Positions 5,827 to 14,900 of a stretch of 52,349 nt of DNA are shown piece by piece. This DNA comes from Micavibrio sp. GTDB taxonomy: Bacteria > Patescibacteriota > Minisyncoccia > Moranbacterales > GCA-2747515. Position numbers and translations under genes: made by a program. Position 1 is the first letter of the stretch, and every line of letters starts with the position of its first letter. A model generated the notes under the pieces. The model saw nothing but the letters and a program-made list of their open reading frames with translations, was not told where the DNA came from and did no database searches. Location: contig DYDB01000002.1 of NCBI GenBank assembly GCA_020718085.1, forward strand, positions 1 through 52,349. The letters run 5' to 3'.

Positions 5827-7161
5827 ATGACTAATGATCTTCCACCCGTACCCCAACCGCCAGTAAATAATGTACCACTCACACCTCCTCAACCACCAAT
5901 GCAAGATGGTAGTGTAAATGTGCCAACCCCTCCATTTCAAACAGAATCTTCTAATATAATGGTAACGGATTCCAAAAAATCCACTTTGAAAGTAGTGGTG
6001 ATCATTTTGACGATCCTGGGAGTAGCTTTTATAGCTGTTCTCATTTTTGTATTCATGCTATTTTCTAATCGTGATGACAAAGTTGAACAAAAATCGGTGC
6101 AAAAAGATATTACTGGATCGATAAATACGGATGTAAATACAAAAGTCAGTGAGGAAAAAAACACGACGCCAACAGATGTTACTGCTACAGCGACGATTGA
6201 TAATATAAAATGTGATAATGAATATAGCGCTTTGATTGAAGAACATGGGAGAGAATATGGTGAAGAATGTTTGGCAGGTGTCGGTGATATGGAATGTAAT
6301 AAATCTGAGAAGGCAGACTTAACAAGAAATGTGGTTATGATCATAGATGCCTCGGGAAGTATGGCTGCAAAAATGGGTGGAAAGACAAAAATGGAAGTAG
6401 CAAAAACAGCAGCAGATGAATTTGCGAAAGATTTGAGTGAGGATATCAATTTATCCATTGTCACTTATGGACATCAAGGTAATAACAGTGCTGCAGGAAA
6501 AGCTACTTCGTGCGCCGGGATAGAAGAGATCTATTGGTTAGGTACTCCAGTAGGAAATGTCATTCATGATAAGATCAGTGCTCTCAAAGCGAACGGCTGG
6601 ACTCCAATCGGAGGCGCTTTGCAAAAAGCTGAAGATATATTGTCCAAATACCCGTCGACAGAATATAACAACTCAGTCCTACTGATCAGTGATGGTGAGG
6701 AAACTTGTAATGGTGATCCGGTCTCAAAGGCTAAGGAGCTAAATTCTTCCAATATCAATGTGGTGGTCAATGTTGTTGGCTTTGATGTGGGCGGAAAAGC
6801 TGAATCACAATTGAAAAGCACGGCTGAAAACGGAAAAGGGGCATATTTTTCAGCGCGAAATGCCAGTGAACTAAGTGCGGCTCTCAATAATGTGACGGAT
6901 TCTTGTCTAAGAAAAGGAAAAAGTGTTGCACAGGTTCAGGCAAATTCCAGTGTACTGATCAATTGTGAAGCAGTCCTGGGAGGGGAATGGACAAGTATGA
7001 CGTTTGCTATAAACAAGGCTTCTGATGAATGTAGGACATATATCCGCAATAAATATGATGAAAGGTATAATAGTCTTAAGACTCAGTTCAAAGCGCTGGA
7101 TGCGCAGAATAAAAAGAACTTTAAAGATGCCTATGGAAGTGATAGTGGTTCGAGTAAATAA
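5827..7161 (+). CDS. Membrane-anchored von Willebrand factor A domain protein
   Basis: A protein of 444 residues. The N-terminus (1-50) is a Pro/Asn/Gln-rich cytoplasmic tail. One membrane segment spans about residues 55-79 (VVVIILTILGVAFIAVLIFVF), so the rest is outside. The vWA domain starts near 168 and has a complete MIDAS, DASGSM with D174, S176 and S178, a later Thr (NGWTPIGGAL) and an Asp strand (LLISDGEETC). Such domains bind ligands through a metal ion. Cysteines in and after the domain suggest disulfides. The C-terminal 80 residues are charged and helical. The neighbour at 7206 is also a single-span membrane protein, which may point to a shared surface role. The start codon has no Shine-Dalgarno. 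Confidence 0.85.
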   Translation: MTNDLPPVPQPPVNNVPLTPPQPPMQDGSVNVPTPPFQTESSNIMVTDSKKSTLKVVVIILTILGVAFIAVLIFVFMLFSNRDDKVEQKSVQKDITGSINTDVNTKVSEEKNTTPTDVTATATIDNIKCDNEYSALIEEHGREYGEECLAGVGDMECNKSEKADLTRNVVMIIDASGSMAAKMGGKTKMEVAKTAADEFAKDLSEDINLSIVTYGHQGNNSAAGKATSCAGIEEIYWLGTPVGNVIHDKISALKANGWTPIGGALQKAEDILSKYPSTEYNNSVLLISDGEETCNGDPVSKAKELNSSNINVVVNVVGFDVGGKAESQLKSTAENGKGAYFSARNASELSAALNNVTDSCLRKGKSVAQVQANSSVLINCEAVLGGEWTSMTFAINKASDECRTYIRNKYDERYNSLKTQFKALDAQNKKNFKDAYGSDSGSSK

Positions 7162-7205
7162 ATGTGTGAGGGCAGTGTGATAAAAAAGCAATCTAAATAA
7201 AAACT

Positions 7206-7730
7206 ATGAATCAACAAATCATTGATTATCTACAAAAGAACAAAGAAGCATATACTACAGAATCCCTTGTGCAACAACTGAGAAATGCCGGAAATGCGGA
7301 AAGAGATATTCAAGATGCGGTGAATATTGTGTATGGCACGGAAGTTTCACAACAACCAGTCGCACCACAACCAATTCAACCTATCATAACACCAACAAAA
7401 AAAACATCTCCCTGGGTGTGGACTATCGGGGGATGTCTCACGCTAGTCCTTCTCGGTTTCATCACTTTGGCTATCATTGGTTGTTTGGGCTATCAGAGGG
7501 TTAAAAGTGGTTTGCAAACACAACCGGGTTTACAACCATCTGCATTTCAAGAACATCCAACGCCTGTAGGAAATCCAACGCCTGCAGGTCAATCAACTCC
7601 TACAGGGCAGTCTACTCCATCAGGTCAATCAACCCCATCAGGCCAATCAACTCCTGCAGGACAGTCGATCCCCACGGGTCAGTCTACACCTGCAGGACAA
7701 GCAGCTCCTGAAGTACAACCATTCAAATAA
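7206..7730 (+). CDS. Single-span membrane protein with TPxGQS repeat tail
   Basis: A protein of 174 residues in three parts. Residues 1-45 (MNQQIIDYLQKNKEAYTTES, then LVQQLRNAGNAERDIQDAVNIVY) form a small helical domain that recurs at the start of the protein at 33161; similar domains are common at the N-termini of Patescibacteria membrane proteins. A membrane segment follows at about 74-96 (WTIGGCLTLVLLGFITLAIIGCLG). The outer tail is low complexity, with about seven copies of a six-residue unit TP(A/T/S)GQS encoded by an 18-bp repeat (about 7560-7715). The tail may be a flexible stalk. Function unknown. Confidence 0.75.
   Translation: MNQQIIDYLQKNKEAYTTESLVQQLRNAGNAERDIQDAVNIVYGTEVSQQPVAPQPIQPIITPTKKTSPWVWTIGGCLTLVLLGFITLAIIGCLGYQRVKSGLQTQPGLQPSAFQEHPTPVGNPTPAGQSTPTGQSTPSGQSTPSGQSTPAGQSIPTGQSTPAGQAAPEVQPFK
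7560..7715 (+). repeat. 18-bp tandem repeat encoding TPxGQS
   Basis: In-frame tandem repeat inside the gene at 7206, about seven units of 18 bp with third-position variation. It is translated as TP-A/T/S-GQS units and probably changes copy number by slippage. Confidence 0.75.
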
Positions 7731-8012
7731 ATTTTCTCTTTGATGTTGTTGGTGATTGTCATGAACATTTCATTGATCATGATTCTTTTCGATACAAAAG
7801 AGCTTTCAAAAGTACGCATGCTATAAGATATCTTTTTGCGTTCGCAATTTCTTTGACGAAAAGGTGTTTGGATAATATGATGAAAGCAGAGAAATAATGA
7901 ATGTTTCGATATGTTTTGCAATACCCATCTTTTTTATAATGCATATAATCATATCCCCGTGAGGGTAATACTTTAGTGTTCACGATTTTTTATTTTTCTT
8001 TATTTTAACCAT

Positions 8013-9254
8013 ATGAAACAATCACAATTATTTACAAAAACACAAAAATTTGCACCACAAGATGAGGTGAGTAAAAACGCGCAACTTCTTATTCGTGCCG
8101 GATTTGTGCACAAAGAAATGGCTGGGGCGTATGAATTTTTGCCTTTAGGTTGGCGTGTAATGAATAAGATCATGAATGTTATCCGTGAAGAGATGAATGC
8201 AATCGGATCTCAAGAATTATTCATGACATCGCTTCAACGCAAAGAGGTGTGGGAAGCGTCAGGGCGATGGGATGATGAAGTTTTGGATGTATGGTTTAAG
8301 ACATGTCTTAAAAACGGCGCAGAGATCGGTTTGGCGACAACACATGAGGAACCGTTGACGGCATTGATGAAAGATTACATTTCGTCGTATAAAGATCTGC
8401 CATTTAGTGCATATCAATTTCAAACAAAATTTCGCAATGAAGTGCGGGCTAAAAGTGGCATTATGCGTGGACGTGAATTCATTATGAAAGACGCATATTC
8501 TTTTTGTGCATCACAGGAAGAGCATGATGTATTTTATGAAAAAGCAAAACAGGCATATATAAATATCTTCCGGCGCTTAGGCATTGGTGATCAGACGTTC
8601 ATGACCTTTGCAAGTGGTGGGTCATTCAGTAAATATTCTCATGAATTTCAGACGATCTGTGATGCTGGTGAAGATATTATCTATGTTAGTGAAGAGAAAA
8701 ATATTGCAATCAACAAAGAGGTATATACTGACGAAGTTTTGGCAGATCTTGGTGTAACAAAAGAATCTTTGATGGAAAAAAAGGCGGCGGAAGTGGGAAA
8801 TATTTTTTCACTTGGCACAAAATTCAGTGATGCACTTGATCTGACATACGATGCAAATGATGGCACAAAACAAAAAGTTATTATGGGCTCATATGGCATC
8901 GGTCCTGCACGTGTTATGGGCGTCGTGACCGAATTGCTTTCGGATGATAAGGGATTGGTGTGGCCGGACGTTATTGCGCCATTCACTGTGCATTTGCTCA
9001 GTCTTGAACAAAATGAGGCGACTCAAAAGATCCATGATCAATTGACGGATTCCGGTATAGATGTGCTTTTTGATGATCGTGAAGTACGTGCAGGAGAAAA
9101 ATTTGCTGATGCGGAATTGATTGGGTGTCCATATCGCGTGGTTGTGAGTAAAAAATCTCTCGAAAAAGGTGGTGTTGAAATGCAGCGTCGTACAGAAGTG
9201 CAGAACGAGATCATATCGGTGGAAACATTGATCGATACATTATTGAAAGGATAA
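8013..9254 (+). CDS. proS: Prolyl-tRNA synthetase, short form without editing domain
   Basis: A protein of 413 residues. It has the class II core: ATTHEE (about 108-113), motif 2 FRNEVRAKSGIMRGREF (140-156), EVGNIFSLGTKFS (260-272) and motif 3 GSYGIGPAR (292-300). A C-terminal anticodon-binding domain follows (HLLSLEQNE to RRTE). Bacterial ProRS is usually about 570 residues because of an insertion that removes mischarged Ala-tRNA-Pro; that insertion is absent here, as in the shorter mitochondrial and alphaproteobacterial forms. Any editing must come from a separate protein, not seen in this window. The 282-nt stretch before it (7731-8012) holds no gene I can support. Confidence 0.95.
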   Translation: MKQSQLFTKTQKFAPQDEVSKNAQLLIRAGFVHKEMAGAYEFLPLGWRVMNKIMNVIREEMNAIGSQELFMTSLQRKEVWEASGRWDDEVLDVWFKTCLKNGAEIGLATTHEEPLTALMKDYISSYKDLPFSAYQFQTKFRNEVRAKSGIMRGREFIMKDAYSFCASQEEHDVFYEKAKQAYINIFRRLGIGDQTFMTFASGGSFSKYSHEFQTICDAGEDIIYVSEEKNIAINKEVYTDEVLADLGVTKESLMEKKAAEVGNIFSLGTKFSDALDLTYDANDGTKQKVIMGSYGIGPARVMGVVTELLSDDKGLVWPDVIAPFTVHLLSLEQNEATQKIHDQLTDSGIDVLFDDREVRAGEKFADAELIGCPYRVVVSKKSLEKGGVEMQRRTEVQNEIISVETLIDTLLKG

Positions 9255-9274
9255 ATTTATATATTTATTTAGTT

Positions 9275-9982
9275 ATGATCATTGGTTTTTCATGTGGAGT
9301 TTTCCATCAATTGCAAAATAATAGTAATGAGAGATTCTCCGAAGGGTTGATGCAAAGATTTCACAATGCCAATGCAAATGCAGTTGAGCTCATGTGTCAT
9401 ACTGTGGAGCATTTTACGTATCTATCAAATGGATCACATACACACATTGATCAATTCGAACATATTTCTATGCATGCGCCGGCAATCGCTTATGATGACG
9501 ATGTGATGTCACATGAAATACTGCAGAAAATGGAGATGCTGTGTAAAAAATTCTCCATTAAATATATAGTCTTTCATCCTGACGCGGTTAAAAACTGGAA
9601 TGTTGTCGCACAATATCAAAAAATTCCGATTGCAATCGAAAATATGGATGAGCGTAAAAGATCATTTAGAAATTTTGACGATATAAAAAACTTATTGGAA
9701 AAATATTCATTTGGACTTGTAATTGATCTGCAACATTGTTTTGCCAACGATCAAACCATGCAACTTGCGCGAGATCTCCACTGCACATTTTTGGAGCGAA
9801 TCGTTGGATATCATATTAGCGGATATGATGCTAAACTTTTGCATATACCGCTTTTTCAGACAAAGCAGGACATGATCATTCGTGAGTTGAAATGTGCGGA
9901 TGTGCCGATCATTATAGAGAGCTCATTTAAAGGGTATGGTGATGAAGTAGAGGAAAAACAATATATCATGGATCGCTTATAA
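9275..9982 (+). CDS. Xylose isomerase-like TIM-barrel protein
   Basis: A protein of 235 residues. The pattern of strands with metal-ligand-type residues (SMHAPAIAY, KYIVFHPDAV, PIAIENMD, LVIDLQHCF, GYHISGYD, PIIIESS) matches the sugar phosphate isomerase/epimerase and endonuclease IV-like barrel, where His, Glu and Asp at strand ends bind metal. The substrate cannot be told. It follows proS by 20 nt and is probably co-transcribed. The start ATG lacks a Shine-Dalgarno. Confidence 0.7.
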   Translation: MIIGFSCGVFHQLQNNSNERFSEGLMQRFHNANANAVELMCHTVEHFTYLSNGSHTHIDQFEHISMHAPAIAYDDDVMSHEILQKMEMLCKKFSIKYIVFHPDAVKNWNVVAQYQKIPIAIENMDERKRSFRNFDDIKNLLEKYSFGLVIDLQHCFANDQTMQLARDLHCTFLERIVGYHISGYDAKLLHIPLFQTKQDMIIRELKCADVPIIIESSFKGYGDEVEEKQYIMDRL

Positions 9983-10059
9983 ATATTTTGAGAATTTTTT
10001 TCAATGGTCTGTGTTACGGTAATCCATGTTGTAAATAGTTTTGTAATAAATATTAGAAT

Positions 10060-10326
10060 ATGCAAATTGAACTGCTATTGAAAGAAAAAAATGTTGAGCT
10101 CGTATTACGGGACAATGATCATGAGGTTGATCATATACAGTGGACAGATGAAAATGATCTGTTGGAAAGATTTTTTCCGGCAATTGATGATTTGCTTACA
10201 CATAACAATCTTGTTGTTGGTGATGTGAGCGACTTTGTGCTTGTGGCAGATATTCCCAAAGGATACACAACAGCACGTATTGCACGCACGATCATCAAGA
10301 CACTTAATTTTGCACGACATGCATAG
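10060..10326 (+). CDS. TsaB-like mini-protein (single lobe), tentative
   Basis: A protein of 88 residues. The layout, an N-terminal hairpin (IELLLKEKNVELVLRDND), a helix with LLERFFPAIDDLLTHNNL, then VSDFVLVADIPKGYTTARIA and RTIIKTLNFA, follows the N-terminal lobe of TsaB/YeaZ. There a similar helix leads to a GPGSFTGLR loop; here IPKGYTTAR takes that place. TsaB is the structural partner of TsaD in making t6A on tRNAs. Full TsaB is about 220 residues, so this would be a one-lobe remnant or a reduced lineage-specific form. It could also be an unrelated small protein. Confidence 0.5.
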   Translation: MQIELLLKEKNVELVLRDNDHEVDHIQWTDENDLLERFFPAIDDLLTHNNLVVGDVSDFVLVADIPKGYTTARIARTIIKTLNFARHA

Positions 10327-10416
10327 GCATGGTATGATGGGAGAAATCATTTTTCTTGTTCAGTGGAGAAGTGATAAAATATAGTAATAAATAATATAAT
10401 TTGTAATCACAAAATA

Positions 10417-11604
10417 ATGTCAGAAGAAAAAAAGACAGAAGAAGTGACGGAGGAAAAAAAAGCTCCGGAAGAAGAAAAGAATACCTGCGAAGGTAATACA
10501 TGTAAAGATGGTACCTGTAAAGACGGTGTGTGTGAAAGTGGTACGTGCGAAAGTAGTGTATGCGGTGATATGTGTTGCGGACAAGGCGGTAAGCGTATTT
10601 TTATTTGGCTTGTCATTGTTGTGTTGGTGGTAGGGGCGATTGCATATTTTCAAATGCAGAAGCGTAATACAGCTGGAGAGGAGCGACCTGTAAGCGAAAA
10701 AGTATCAGAACAAGTTAAAAAGAGCGCAATGGATCTGATCAATGGGGAATTAGTTCCTGAAGGTACAAAAGTAGAAATTGGTAATATAACAGAGGAAAGC
10801 GGTCTTTATAAAATGATCATTACTGTGGAGGGTCAAGAAGTGACGTCATATATGTCAAAGGATATGACCAAGTTCATCCCACAATTGATTGATACAAAGG
10901 AATTGGCAGAATCAAAGGCGGAAGAGGAAGCAGCACAAGCTGAAGCTGCAGAAGTAAAAGTAAAATCAGATAAACCGGAAGTAGAGGTTTTCGTAATGAG
11001 TCATTGCCCATATGGTACACAGATCGAAAGAGGTGTTCTGCCTGTACTTAAAGCACTTGGTACAGCTGTGAACTCAAAAATTAAATTCGTGGATTATGCA
11101 ATGCACGGAGATAAAGAGGTAAAGGAACAATTACGTCAATATTGTATTCAAGAAAAAGAACCGCAGAAATTCTATGCATATCTTGATTGTTTTTTGGCAA
11201 GTGCATCCGGTAGTGAGGCAGAGTCAAAAACATGTTTGGCAACAGCACAGATCAATCAAACATTGATGACACAATGTGTTGCTCAGACAGATCAACAATT
11301 TAAAGTTACAGCTTTGCTCAATGATAAGTCATCATGGGTAAGTGGACAGTTCCCACAATTCAATATCTCAAAAGAAGATAACGAAAAATATGGTGTACAA
11401 GGATCTCCAACCCTTGTCATTAATGGTGAAATGATCCAAGCTGGTCGCGATAGCGCAAGCTTGATGAAGGCAATTTGTTCAGCGTTCAATACACCGCCAG
11501 CAGCATGCCAAACAGAAATGTCTGCTGAAGCACCAGCCCCAGGATTCGGAACGACTGCGGCAGCAGCTACTAATGCAGATGCAAGCGCAGGTTGTGGTGC
11601 ATAG
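10417..11604 (+). CDS. Membrane-anchored thioredoxin-like protein with an N-terminal Cys pentad repeat
   Basis: A protein of 395 residues. Residues 1-22 are acidic. Residues 24-54 carry Cys at 24, 29, 34, 39, 44 and 49, an exact five-residue period (CxxxxC), then Cys 53-54. A membrane span follows (61-78), so the Cys repeat should be cytoplasmic and the rest outside. The outer part has a helical linker and a thioredoxin-like domain from about 188 with MSHCPYG (C197), a single-Cys active-site form, and a later cis-Pro-type GSPTLVINGE. Similar domains occur in DsbA- and GILT-like thiol oxidoreductases. Further paired cysteines (YCIQ, DCFL, TCLA, QCVA) suggest disulfides. The tail is Ala-rich and ends CGA. 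It probably acts in envelope thiol redox; the Cys repeat may bind metal. Confidence 0.75.
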   Translation: MSEEKKTEEVTEEKKAPEEEKNTCEGNTCKDGTCKDGVCESGTCESSVCGDMCCGQGGKRIFIWLVIVVLVVGAIAYFQMQKRNTAGEERPVSEKVSEQVKKSAMDLINGELVPEGTKVEIGNITEESGLYKMIITVEGQEVTSYMSKDMTKFIPQLIDTKELAESKAEEEAAQAEAAEVKVKSDKPEVEVFVMSHCPYGTQIERGVLPVLKALGTAVNSKIKFVDYAMHGDKEVKEQLRQYCIQEKEPQKFYAYLDCFLASASGSEAESKTCLATAQINQTLMTQCVAQTDQQFKVTALLNDKSSWVSGQFPQFNISKEDNEKYGVQGSPTLVINGEMIQAGRDSASLMKAICSAFNTPPAACQTEMSAEAPAPGFGTTAAAATNADASAGCGA

Positions 11605-11639
11605 GTTTTTTGTATAAAAATTTTTGCAGACGGTATTCA

Positions 11640-11668
11640 AAAAATCCCCAGTTTTAATGGGGATTTTT
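11640..11668 (+). terminator. Terminator after the thioredoxin-like gene
   Basis: An 11-bp stem (11640-11650 with 11658-11668) with a T-rich 3' side lies 35 nt after the stop. Confidence 0.85.
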
Positions 11669-11674
11669 GCTTGT

Positions 11675-11694
11675 TGTGGATAAGTTGTGGATAA
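11675..11694. promoter_or_regulatory. Two DnaA-box sequences upstream of rpoB
   Basis: TGTGGATAA occurs twice in direct orientation (11675-11683 and 11686-11694), 11 bp apart. It is the reverse complement of the consensus DnaA box TTATCCACA. The pair lies about 49 bp upstream of the rpoB -35 element. Binding by DnaA is inferred only from the sequence match. Confidence 0.55.
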
Positions 11695-11742
11695 TCTATT
11701 GATGGGTGACAATATTTTGTAGTTTACGATCCAAAAACATAG

Positions 11743-11771
11743 TTGACAACTTATTTTTTTTCTGCTATGAT
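11743..11771 (+). promoter_or_regulatory. Promoter of rpoB-rpoC
   Basis: TTGACA (11743-11748) and TATGAT (11766-11771) with a 17-bp spacer. The predicted start near 11778 gives an untranslated leader of about 200 nt before the rpoB start. I see no convincing attenuator or riboswitch in that leader. Confidence 0.85.
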
Positions 11772-11977
11772 TCCCGATACGGAAAATAATCCACTTTAAT
11801 GGTACGGGTTTTTTGTTGAAAAACAGGGAATTTCGTGTCAAATTGGATGCATCACATCGGACATTTTTGTGCGACAATTAAATAGTTAATCATTCAAAAC
11901 TCCATCAGAAAGATGTTTCTCATGCTTTCAAGACGTTGAACAAAGTAGAGAATATCGAGATGATGGGAGGTCTTTTT

Positions 11978-14900
11978 ATGGTTGAAAACAAGAAAATGAA
12001 GGTAAAGGGGAAATTCAGCGCCTCTTCATCGCTTGCAAAGCGAAAGTTTTTCAAGAAACAATTGGCTGTGTCATTACCAAATCTTATTGAGGCACAGACC
12101 GCTTCATACGAATGGTTTTTAGAGAAAGGATTGCAGGAATTATTGGATGAAGTAAATCCAATTGTGGATTTTGCAGGGAAAGAAATGGAACTTTCCTTAT
12201 CCAATTATTTTTTGGATGAACCGAAGTACGATGAACTGACATCTCGTGCAAAAAACATTTCTTATGAAGCACCGCTTCGCGCGAATGCAAAGCTTGTATT
12301 TAAAAAGACCGGAGAAGTAAAAGAACAAGAGATCTATTTTGGCGAATTCCCGATCATGACCGATCGTGGAACGTTTATTATCAATGGTGTAGAACGCGTG
12401 ATCGTTTCACAACTCATTCGCTCCCCCGGCGTGTTCTTTACGATGGAATATATCAAGGGTCGCAAATTTTTTGGTGCGAAGATCATTCCAAATCGTGGTG
12501 CATGGTTGGAACTTGAGACAGATCGTGACGGTGTGATCTATGTAAAGATCGATCGCAAACGTAAATTGCCTGTAACGGCGCTATTGCGTGCTTTTGGATT
12601 TGGAAGCGATGATCAGATCCGCGCACTTTTTGCGGAGGGTGTTGAGGTGATTGATGCAGATCATATTGGTGAAACACTTGCAAAAGATATTACAACTTCA
12701 CAGGGTGAAGGATATAAAGAAGTGTACAAACGTGTACGACCGGGAGATCTTGCAACAGAAGAAAATGCAAAGCAAATGATCGATGCAATGTTTTTCAATT
12801 TTGATCGTTATGATTTTGGTGCAGTGGGACGTTATCGTTTGAATCAACGATTAAAACTTGACCGCTCTAATAATCCAGAAAATCGTATTTTGAATGTTGA
12901 AGATTTTGTGCTTATCATCAAAGAGATCATTCGCATGAACAATAATCCACAAGCTCAAGCAGACGATATTGATCATTTGGGTAATCGTCGCGTACGCGGT
13001 GTGGGTGAACTTATTCAAAATAAAATGCGCATTGGTTTTGCACGTATGGCACGTAATGTTAAAGATCGCATGAGCACGTGTGATGTGGATACTGTGGTGC
13101 CTGGGCAAATTATCAATTCGCGACCAGTTGCTGCTGCAATTAAGGAATTTTTCTCCAGTTCACAACTCTCTCAGTTTATGGATCAGGTGAATCCTCTTGC
13201 TGAGTTGGAACATAAACGTCGTTTAAGTGCCCTCGGACCAGGTGGTTTGACACGTGAACGCGCAGGTTTTGAAGTGCGTGATGTGCATCACTCGCATTAT
13301 GGACGTATTTGTCCTGTGGAAACTCCTGAGGGACCAAATATCGGTCTTGTGGGTCATTTGGCGACATATGCACGCATCAATGAATATGGATTTCTAGAGA
13401 CGCCATATTTGAAGGTGGCTCAGGAAGTAGCAAATAATGCAGAGGCACTTGAGGGGCGTATTTTGACTGAAAAAATTGGAAGTTTTGCCATAGGAACGAA
13501 AATTGATGCAACGAGCGCAAAGCAAATTGCAAAAGAGAAAAAAGAAATGATCGGTGTTGTACCGTTTGTTACGGATAAAATTGATTATATCAACGCAACA
13601 GTGGAAGATCGTTTGACCGTTGCGCATGGTGGTACAAAACTTGATGAAAATCGTAATATCGTGGAAAAGATGGTTGAAGCTCGCGTAAGCGGTCAGCCGG
13701 ACATGGTGAACGTGACAGATGTGGATTATATTGATGTTTCACCAAAGCAATGTATTTCTGTGGCAACAGCACTCATTCCTTTTTTGGAGCATGATGATGC
13801 AAACCGCGCCCTCATGGGTTCGAACATGCAACGTCAGGCAGTATCATGTGTGAAACCGGAAGCCCCATTAGTTGGTACTGGTATTGAAGATAAGGCAGCG
13901 GCTGATTCCGGTCAGGCTGTGATCGCAAAAAGTGCGGGAACGGTTATTGCGGTGGATGGAAATAAAATTGTGGTTGAGGAAGATGCTCCAGCAGGTGCGA
14001 AGAAAAAAACGTACAAGAGAGAATACATGCTTCACACATTTATGAAATCCAATGCATTCACGTCAATGAATCAGGTGCCACGTGTGGCAAAGGGAGATGT
14101 GATCAAAAAAGGACAGTTGCTTGCAGATGGATCATCAACTGACCACGGTGAACTTGCACTTGGACAAAATATGCTTGTGGCTTTTGTGCCATGGGAGGGA
14201 TTCAATTTCGAGGATGCGATCATTATTTCAGAAAAAGTTTTACAAGATGATCGTTACAGTTCGATTCATATTGAAGATTTTACATTGGATGTGCGTGATA
14301 CAAAGCTCGGACCCGAGGTTGTTACGCGTGATATTCCAAACATCGGTGAAGATCGTTTGAAAAATTTGGATGAGACAGGTATTGTGCGTATTGGTGCAGA
14401 AGTATCATCTGGGGATATCTTGATCGGTAAAATTACACCAAAAGGTGAGGGTGATCTTACAGCAGAGGAACGTCTCCTGCGTGCGATCTTTGGTGAAAAA
14501 TCACGCGATGTGAAAGATTCATCCCTCTACTTACCGCATGGTGAGCATGGAAAGGTTGTGGACATTAAGGTGTTCACACGTGATCAAGGTGATCGTTTGC
14601 CAACGGGAGTAAGTCAACAAATTCAAATTTCTGTAGCACAATTACGTAAGATCGCAGTGGGTGATAAGCTCGCAGGTCGTCATGGAAATAAGGGCGTGAT
14701 TTCTCGTATCGCACCGGTAGAAGATATGCCATATTTACCAGACGGCACACCGGTAGATGTGATCTTGAACCCGTTGGGTGTAGCTAGCCGTATGAATATT
14801 GGTCAGATCCTGGAAACGCATCTTGGGTGGGCAGCGCGCGCACATGGGTATACAGCAGCAACGCCGGCACTTGATGGTGTGTCTGAAGCGGATATCAAAG

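Noticed and set aside
7731-8012. Possible small RNA or gene before proS
   Set aside because: TATAAT-like boxes occur but no -35 at correct spacing, no frame and no stable stem could be supported.
11773-11814. CCCG-TAC / GTACGGG hairpin with T-run in the rpoB leader as an attenuator
   Set aside because: Its left arm lies at or before the predicted transcription start (about 11778), so the RNA would not contain the full stem.
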